Shown piece after piece: positions 59,257-64,000 of a stretch of DNA of 64,000 nt. Position numbers and translations under genes: made by a program. Under the pieces are notes generated by a model. The model was not told the origin of the DNA and did no database searches. It saw only the letters and a list, made by a program, of their open reading frames with translations. How positions within the stretch are numbered: the first letter of the stretch is position 1; each line of letters opens with the position of its first letter. Location of the stretch: positions 61,718 through 125,717 of the forward strand of contig CANPXP010000001.1 of NCBI GenBank assembly GCA_947586255.1. The letters run 5' to 3'. This DNA comes from an uncultured Lachnospiraceae bacterium. GTDB lineage: Bacteria > Bacillota > Clostridia > Lachnospirales > Lachnospiraceae.

Positions 59257-59264
59257 AATAAATT

Positions 59265-60308
59265 ATGGTAGTACAACACAACATCACAGCAATGAACTCT
59301 AACAGAATGCTGGGTCTCACGACCAGCGCACAGGCGAAGTCCACCGAGAAGCTGTCTTCGGGTTACAAGATCAACCGTGCAGCGGACGACGCGGCGGGGC
59401 TGTCCATCTCCGAGAAGATGAGACGTCAGATCAGAGGACTTACGCAGGCGTCGGCGAACGCACAGGACGGTATCTCCTGCGTACAGACGGCAGAGGGCGC
59501 TCTGAACGAAGTACAGGATATGTTGCAGCGTATCAACGAGCTGGCAGTAAAGGGTGAGAACGGCACACTGACCTCTACGGACCGTACTTATATCCAGTCC
59601 GAGGTTAAGCAGCTGATGAGCGAGATCGACCGTGTACAGAGCACGACCACATTCAACGAGCAGAGCCTTCTGGACGGTTCTTTCTCCAACAAGGGCCTTC
59701 AGGTTGGCGCGGAGAGCGGCCAGCACATCACGATCACGATCAAGAACATGAACACCAACGAGCTGATCGCACACGCGGTTGCAGACGTAACGACTTTCGG
59801 CACGGCGAACGTTGAGTCGGGTGAGTCTACGGGTAGTGCAGCAGGTGCGAATTCTGCCAACGAAAGTTATGTTAAGAGCGGCGACAATACGTTGAACGCA
59901 GCGATGTTGCAGAAGTTCTATGCGTATGATGGTAAGACCACTGGCAAGATTGTCGATCAAGAAATCTCAGGTAAGGATGGTGTAGGAGTTTCGTATGCTT
60001 TGAAAGATGACGAAGCTCCTACGGCAGCAGACTTTGCGGCACTGAACGCATTTGCGAAGAGCGCGATCAAGCAGGTATCCGAGCAGAGATCCGATCTGGG
60101 TGCAATCCAGAACAGACTGGAGCACACGATCAACAACCTGGACAACATCGTGGAGAACACGACGAGTGCAGAGGCGGAGATCCGCGATACGGATATCGCT
60201 ACGGAGATGGTGAGATATGCGAATAACAATATCTTGCAGCAGGCCGGCACATCGATGCTGTCACAGGCGAACCAGAGCAACCAGCTTGCGCTGTCACTGC
60301 TCGGCTAA
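59265..60308 (+). CDS. Flagellin, copy 1
   Basis: 347 residues. N-terminal D0/D1 (MVVQHNITAMNSNRMLGLTT, KSTEKLSSGYKINRAADDAA, GLSISEKMRRQIRGLTQASA) and C-terminal D1/D0 (LEHTINNLDNIVENTTSAEA, ending NQSNQLALSLLG) are canonical. The middle (about 186-248) is a short Ser/Gly/Asn/Thr-rich variable segment. The N-terminal 185 residues are the same as in copy 2, and the C-terminal 95 residues are the same in both. AAGGAGG precedes the ATG. It forms the filament and is exported with FliS. Confidence 0.96.
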   Translation: MVVQHNITAMNSNRMLGLTTSAQAKSTEKLSSGYKINRAADDAAGLSISEKMRRQIRGLTQASANAQDGISCVQTAEGALNEVQDMLQRINELAVKGENGTLTSTDRTYIQSEVKQLMSEIDRVQSTTTFNEQSLLDGSFSNKGLQVGAESGQHITITIKNMNTNELIAHAVADVTTFGTANVESGESTGSAAGANSANESYVKSGDNTLNAAMLQKFYAYDGKTTGKIVDQEISGKDGVGVSYALKDDEAPTAADFAALNAFAKSAIKQVSEQRSDLGAIQNRLEHTINNLDNIVENTTSAEAEIRDTDIATEMVRYANNNILQQAGTSMLSQANQSNQLALSLLG

Positions 60309-60347
60309 GAGGCATAACGGCAGACATTGCTATGAAAGAACTACCGG

Positions 60348-60377
60348 AGGCCACCCGATTTCGGGTGGCTTCTTTTT
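60348..60377 (+). terminator. Terminator after flagellin 1
   Basis: GGCCACCCG pairs with CGGGTGGCT (one G-T wobble) and is followed by TCTTTTT. The next gene's ribosome site follows directly, so some read-through is likely. Confidence 0.85.
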
Positions 60378-60393
60378 ACGCAGGAGGATGGCT

Positions 60394-60819
60394 ATGGACA
60401 GGGAGAGGGCAGAGGCGATCACGGAACTTGCCGCGCTGCATGCGGCGGTGGACCGGCTGCTGGCTGAGCGGCGCTACGACGATATCGCGCCGCTTCTGAA
60501 AGGACAAGAAGAACTGGCGGAGAATGACAACGCGGCGGTGATCACCTACTATATGTGTCTGATTCATGCGAAGGAAAAGGAAAGCGGAGAGGAGACGATC
60601 CTAACCAAGATCGGTACGATGGACGAACTGGTGGAGCGGTTCACGCGGCTGAAGTTTCTGCTGCGCAGACTGGATTACGGGGTGTCCGACGACGGCACGG
60701 CTTCCCTGAAGCGGTTTCTGGAACGGCAGCGCGTATCGCTCTGCGAACTGGCGACGATGCTGGAATACTGTGTGCTCGACAAGGATAAGGTGTGGGAGGA
60801 GATCAGGCGCGCACTGTGA
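60394..60819 (+). CDS. Helical protein of unknown function between flagellin genes
   Basis: 141 residues from the ATG 6 nt after CAGGAGG; an in-frame ATG at 60388 abuts that motif. All-helical, with TELAALHAAVDRLLAERRYD, DIAPLLKGQEELAENDNAAV and LKFLLRRLDYGVSDD. The first half resembles a tetratricopeptide-like pair of helices. I do not recognise a family. It is followed after 27 bp by a glycosyltransferase, and the pair are embedded between two flagellin genes, which suggests a partner in flagellin modification (inference). It has no promoter of its own that I can see. Confidence 0.7.
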   Translation: MDRERAEAITELAALHAAVDRLLAERRYDDIAPLLKGQEELAENDNAAVITYYMCLIHAKEKESGEETILTKIGTMDELVERFTRLKFLLRRLDYGVSDDGTASLKRFLERQRVSLCELATMLEYCVLDKDKVWEEIRRAL

Positions 60820-60846
60820 CGTGCGCGGTCTGCGGAGACGGGAACG

Positions 60847-61557
60847 ATGAAGGAAAACGAAATCTGTTTTATCATGTGTACCAACGATCCGCTGTATGCG
60901 GAGGAGTGTATGCACTATATCAGGCATCTGCATGTGCCGAATGGCATGCAGGTCGATGTGCTGACCGTGGAGGACGCGGCGTCCATGGCGTCGGGCTACA
61001 ACGAGGCCATGCGCTGTTCCGAGGCGAGATACAAGGTCTATCTGCATCACGACACTTTCCTGACTAATCCCGATTTTATCGGGGATATGCTGGCGGTTTT
61101 TCGCAGGGATGACAGGATCGGTATGCTGGGGCTGGCGGGGCCTTTCCGCATGCCGCCGAACGGTATCATGTGGCATACGAAGGACAGAGTCAGCGCCATC
61201 TACAGTTCGCTCATTTACAAGACTTATCCCTTCCTGCTGCAGCCGGAAGGCCGGGGAGGAGAGGCCGGTTACTACGAGGTGGAGGCAGTTGACGGCCTCC
61301 TGATGGCGACGCGGTACGATCTCCCGTGGCGGGAGGATCTGTTCACGGGCTGGGATTTCTATGACGCGTCCCAGAGTATGGAATTCAGGCGCGCAGGGTA
61401 CAAGGTAGTCGTGCCGCGGACTGACAGGCCGTGGTGTCTGCATGACAGCGGCTACCCGAACATGACGGGATATGAGGCGAATCGGCGCAGATTCGTGGAA
61501 GAGTACCTGAATGAGGCACAGACAGCGGACCGAACTGAGAAAAATCCAAAAAAATAA
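60847..61557 (+). CDS. Glycosyltransferase, probable flagellin modification
   Basis: 236 residues of a GT-A fold: NEICFIMCTNDPLYAEECMH, ASGYNEAMRCSEARYKVYLH and the metal motif HHDTFL near residue 60, then DRIGMLGLAGPFRMPPNGIM, VEAVDGLLMATRYDLPWRED and GWDFYDASQSMEFRRAGYKV. This is the small 'glycosyltransferase-like' family that includes enzymes of surface and flagellar glycan loci. The location between flagellin genes makes flagellin O-glycosylation the most likely role (inference). The start follows CGGAGACGGGAACG, a weak ribosome site. Confidence 0.85.
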   Translation: MKENEICFIMCTNDPLYAEECMHYIRHLHVPNGMQVDVLTVEDAASMASGYNEAMRCSEARYKVYLHHDTFLTNPDFIGDMLAVFRRDDRIGMLGLAGPFRMPPNGIMWHTKDRVSAIYSSLIYKTYPFLLQPEGRGGEAGYYEVEAVDGLLMATRYDLPWREDLFTGWDFYDASQSMEFRRAGYKVVVPRTDRPWCLHDSGYPNMTGYEANRRRFVEEYLNEAQTADRTEKNPKK

Positions 61558-61567
61558 CGGTTTCCCC

Positions 61568-61594
61568 TAAAGTTTTGTGGGGGGGGGCCGATAT
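61568..61594 (+). promoter_or_regulatory. Sigma-28 promoter of flagellin gene 2
   Basis: TAAA (61568-61571), 15 bp, GCCGATAT (61587-61594). The spacer contains a longer G-run than in the other two promoters but keeps the same length. Confidence 0.92.
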
Positions 61595-61682
61595 ATAATA
61601 CAAGTAAAGTAAATAATACTTACTTGGCAACAGGGGCGGAGACGAAGGAAGCGTACGGCCGGAGCGACCGCCACGGCAACAA

Positions 61683-61714
61683 GCGGCAGGGAAGCCGCAT
61701 AACATTCAAGGAGG
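61683..61714 (+). promoter_or_regulatory. Candidate CsrA-binding hairpin and ribosome site, flagellin 2
   Basis: Same sequence as at flagellin 1: GCGGC-AGGGAA-GCCGC hairpin at 61683-61698 and AAGGAGG ahead of the ATG at 61723. Confidence 0.65.
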
Positions 61715-61722
61715 AATAAATT

Positions 61723-62778
61723 ATGGTAGTACAACACAACATCACAGCAATGAACTCTAACAGAATGCTGGGTCTCACGACCAGCGCACAGGCGAAGTCC
61801 ACCGAGAAGCTGTCTTCGGGTTACAAGATCAACCGTGCAGCGGACGACGCGGCGGGGCTGTCCATCTCCGAGAAGATGAGACGTCAGATCAGAGGACTTA
61901 CGCAGGCGTCGGCGAACGCACAGGACGGTATCTCCTGCGTACAGACGGCAGAGGGCGCTCTGAACGAAGTACAGGATATGTTGCAGCGTATCAACGAGCT
62001 GGCAGTAAAGGGTGAGAACGGCACACTGACCTCTACGGACCGTACTTATATCCAGTCCGAGGTTAAGCAGCTGATGAGCGAGATCGACCGTGTACAGAGC
62101 ACGACCACATTCAACGAGCAGAGCCTTCTGGATGGTTCCTTCTCCAACAAGGGCCTTCAGGTTGGTGCGGAGAGCGGCCAGCACATCACGATCACGATCA
62201 AGAACATGAACACCAACGAGTTGATCGCACACGCGGTTGCAGACGTAACGACTTTCGGCACGGCGAACGTTGAGACGACTGAGTCTACGAGCAGTCCGGT
62301 AACTGCCGAGAAGACTAATGCAGACGGCGAAAAGTATATGGAAGGCAAGCAGGATAATACGCTGAATGCTTCTATGCTGAGAAAGTTCTATGCATATGAC
62401 GGTGATACCGCTGGCAATATTGTTGACACAGCAATCACAGGTAAGACCGGCGTGAAGGTTAAGGTTACGGCGGAAAATGACATAGCTCCTACGGCGGCAG
62501 ACTTCGCGGCACTGAATGCATTTGCGAAGAGCGCGATCAAGCAGGTATCCGAGCAGAGGTCTGACCTCGGTGCGATCCAGAACAGACTGGAGCACACGAT
62601 CAACAACCTGGACAACATCGTGGAGAACACGACGAGTGCAGAGGCGGAGATCCGCGATACGGATATCGCTACAGAGATGGTAAGATATGCGAACAACAAT
62701 ATCTTGCAGCAGGCCGGCACATCGATGCTGTCACAGGCGAACCAGAGCAATCAGCTTGCGCTGTCCCTGCTCGGCTAA
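61723..62778 (+). CDS. Flagellin, copy 2
   Basis: 351 residues. Identical to copy 1 over the first 185 residues and the last 95 or so. The middle (about 187-252: TESTSSPVTAEKTNADGEKY, TGVKVKVTAENDIAP) differs from copy 1 in sequence and length. Even third codon positions are conserved in the flanks, so recent duplication or gene conversion is implied. The promoter, leader and terminator are likewise duplicated. Confidence 0.96.
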   Translation: MVVQHNITAMNSNRMLGLTTSAQAKSTEKLSSGYKINRAADDAAGLSISEKMRRQIRGLTQASANAQDGISCVQTAEGALNEVQDMLQRINELAVKGENGTLTSTDRTYIQSEVKQLMSEIDRVQSTTTFNEQSLLDGSFSNKGLQVGAESGQHITITIKNMNTNELIAHAVADVTTFGTANVETTESTSSPVTAEKTNADGEKYMEGKQDNTLNASMLRKFYAYDGDTAGNIVDTAITGKTGVKVKVTAENDIAPTAADFAALNAFAKSAIKQVSEQRSDLGAIQNRLEHTINNLDNIVENTTSAEAEIRDTDIATEMVRYANNNILQQAGTSMLSQANQSNQLALSLLG

Positions 62779-62818
62779 GAGGCATAACGGCAGACATTGC
62801 TATGAAAGAACTACCGGA

Positions 62819-62847
62819 GGCCACCCGATTTCGGGTGGTCTCTTTTT
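62819..62847 (+). terminator. Terminator after flagellin 2
   Basis: Nearly the same hairpin as after flagellin 1 (CCACCCG/CGGGTGG) followed by TCTCTTTTT. Here no gene follows before the next flagellin promoter. Confidence 0.85.
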
Positions 62848-62901
62848 GCGTACGGCTGCGGTGCGGACTGTAAAAAAATCAAAAAAGATAGCGGCTTCCC
62901 C

Positions 62902-62928
62902 TAAAGTTTTGCGGGAGGGGGTCGATAT
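62902..62928 (+). promoter_or_regulatory. Sigma-28 promoter of flagellin gene 3
   Basis: TAAA (62902-62905), 15 bp, GTCGATAT (62921-62928), one change from the consensus in the -10 (GTCG for GCCG). It may be weaker than the other two. Confidence 0.9.
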
Positions 62929-63016
62929 ATAATACAAGTAAAGTAAATAATACTTACTTGGCAACAGGGGCGGGGACGAAGGAAGCGTACGGCCGGAGCG
63001 ACCGCCACGGCAACAA

Positions 63017-63048
63017 GCGGCAGGGAAGCCGCATAACATTCAAGGAGG
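63017..63048 (+). promoter_or_regulatory. Candidate CsrA-binding hairpin and ribosome site, flagellin 3
   Basis: Same hairpin (63017-63032) with AGGGAA loop and same AAGGAGG ribosome site as in the other two leaders. Confidence 0.65.
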
Positions 63049-63056
63049 AATAAATT

Positions 63057-64000
63057 ATGGTAGTACAACACAACATCACAGCAATGAACTCTAACAGAAT
63101 GCTGGGTCTCACGACCAGCGCACAGGCGAAGTCCACCGAGAAGCTGTCTTCGGGTTACAAGATCAACCGTGCAGCGGACGACGCGGCGGGGCTGTCCATC
63201 TCCGAGAAGATGAGACGTCAGATCAGAGGACTTACGCAGGCGTCGGCGAACGCACAGGACGGTATCTCCTGCGTACAGACGGCAGAGGGCGCTCTGAACG
63301 AAGTACAGGATATGTTGCAGCGTATCAACGAGCTGGCAGTAAAGGGTGAGAACGGCACACTGACCTCTACGGACCGTACTTATATCCAGTCCGAGGTTAA
63401 GCAGCTGATGAGCGAGATCGACCGTGTACAGAGCACGACCACATTCAACGAGCAGAGCCTTCTGGACGGTTCTTTCTCCAACAAGGGCCTTCAGGTTGGC
63501 GCGGAGAGCGGCCAGCACATCACGATCACGATCAAGAACATGAACACCAACGAGTTGATCGCACATGCGGTTGCAGACAAAGTTACTTTCGGCACGGCGA
63601 ACGTTGAGACGACTGAGTCTACGGACAGTCCGGTAGCAAACACAACGTCTGGTGAAGCTGGCGAAAAGTATATGGAAGGCAAGCAGGACAATACGCTGAA
63701 TGCTGCTATGCTGAGAAAGTTCTATGCGTTCGACGGCGGCGACGTTGTAGATACAGCGACTAAGAAGGCTGCTGGCGTAGATGGCGTTACGGCAGATCTG
63801 GAAAGCGATGTGGCTCCTACGGCGGCAGACTTCGCGGCACTGAATGCATTTGCGAAGAGCGCGATCAAGCAGGTATCCGAGCAGAGGTCTGACCTCGGTG
63901 CGATCCAGAACAGACTGGAGCACACGATCAACAACCTGGACAACATCGTGGAGAACACGACGAGTGCAGAGGCGGAGATCCGCGATACGGATATCGCTAC
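63057..64000 (+). CDS. Flagellin, copy 3 (3' end outside window)
   Basis: The first 314 residues are in the window. The first 175 or so are identical to copies 1 and 2, with a small change near 178 (ADKVTFG for ADVTTFG). The middle (about 187-253: TESTDSPVANTTSGEAGEKY, KAAGVDGVTADLESDVAP) is closer to copy 2 than to copy 1 at its start (TTEST, EKYMEGKQDNTLNA) but otherwise distinct. From APTAADFAALNAFAKSAIKQ on it is again the same as the others up to the window edge. The missing end is expected to be about 32 residues. Confidence 0.95.
   Translation, partial: MVVQHNITAMNSNRMLGLTTSAQAKSTEKLSSGYKINRAADDAAGLSISEKMRRQIRGLTQASANAQDGISCVQTAEGALNEVQDMLQRINELAVKGENGTLTSTDRTYIQSEVKQLMSEIDRVQSTTTFNEQSLLDGSFSNKGLQVGAESGQHITITIKNMNTNELIAHAVADKVTFGTANVETTESTDSPVANTTSGEAGEKYMEGKQDNTLNAAMLRKFYAFDGGDVVDTATKKAAGVDGVTADLESDVAPTAADFAALNAFAKSAIKQVSEQRSDLGAIQNRLEHTINNLDNIVENTTSAEAEIRDTDIA

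Noticed and set aside
1..64000. tRNA or rRNA genes
   Set aside because: No cloverleaf-like sequence with a GGTTCGAATCC-type T-loop or ribosomal RNA stretch was noticed in the intergenic regions.

Overview
The window (about 57-58% G+C by eye, with one AT-rich island at roughly 35.6-38.1 kb) looks like a chromosome segment of a motile, saccharolytic, anaerobic Firmicute, most likely a Lachnospiraceae (Roseburia/Lachnospira-like). Reasons: strong AGGAGG ribosome sites; sigma-28 promoters of the form TAAA-N15-GCCGATAT; a FlgM/FlgN/FlgK/FlgL/FliW/CsrA - FlaG/FliD/FliS - flagellin layout; a GH3 xylosidase with an ATPase-less sugar ABC transporter; and 2-hydroxyacyl-CoA dehydratase-type radical-reductase genes. 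Nothing in the sequence fixes the species.

Layout. 0-13 kb: cell-surface polysaccharide genes. These are five family-2 glycosyltransferases, a phosphoglucomutase, a polyprenyl-phosphate sugar-phosphate transferase, an LCP-family attachment enzyme and GlmS. 13-18.6 kb: protein quality control and proteolysis (HtrA-like protease, ClpX, a subtilisin-like protease and an LspA-like membrane protein). 18.6-32.3 kb: carbamate kinase and an AraC regulator on the minus strand, then a plus-strand pentose/xylo-oligosaccharide system (lipoprotein, two permeases, GH3 enzyme, an interposed EAL phosphodiesterase, xylulokinase, a DUF4867 protein and a FucI/AraA-type isomerase).

32.4-38.1 kb: accessory region. 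It holds an orphan minus-strand protein built from two FliD-C-like repeats, a PdaB-like polysaccharide deacetylase, and an AT-rich mosaic island. The island has two copies of a type I holin-like toxin, an orphan RelB/DinJ antitoxin plus its remnant, a 57-residue antitoxin-like gene started by TTG, and a phosphatase truncated before its catalytic loop. A 27-bp copy of the deacetylase 3' end brackets the island. 38.1-45.9 kb: GPH-type symporter, then a tight operon joining a CooC-like ATPase, two 2-hydroxyacyl-CoA dehydratase-family subunits, their ATP-dependent activator, a small membrane protein and a novel cysteine-motif protein, followed by a ROK sugar kinase. This operon is the best candidate here for an undescribed system.

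45.9-64 kb: late flagellar genes. Sigma-28 promoters precede flgM-flgN-flgK-flgK-flgL-fliW-csrA, flaG-fliD-fliS-fliT-like, and three tandem flagellin genes whose ends are nearly identical and whose middles differ. Two CgeB-like glycosyltransferases and a further glycosyltransferase gene lie inside the cluster and suggest flagellin glycosylation. The flagellin leaders carry a hairpin with AGGGA in its loop, consistent with CsrA control released by FliW. The third flagellin runs off the end of the window, and the first glycosyltransferase is cut by its start.
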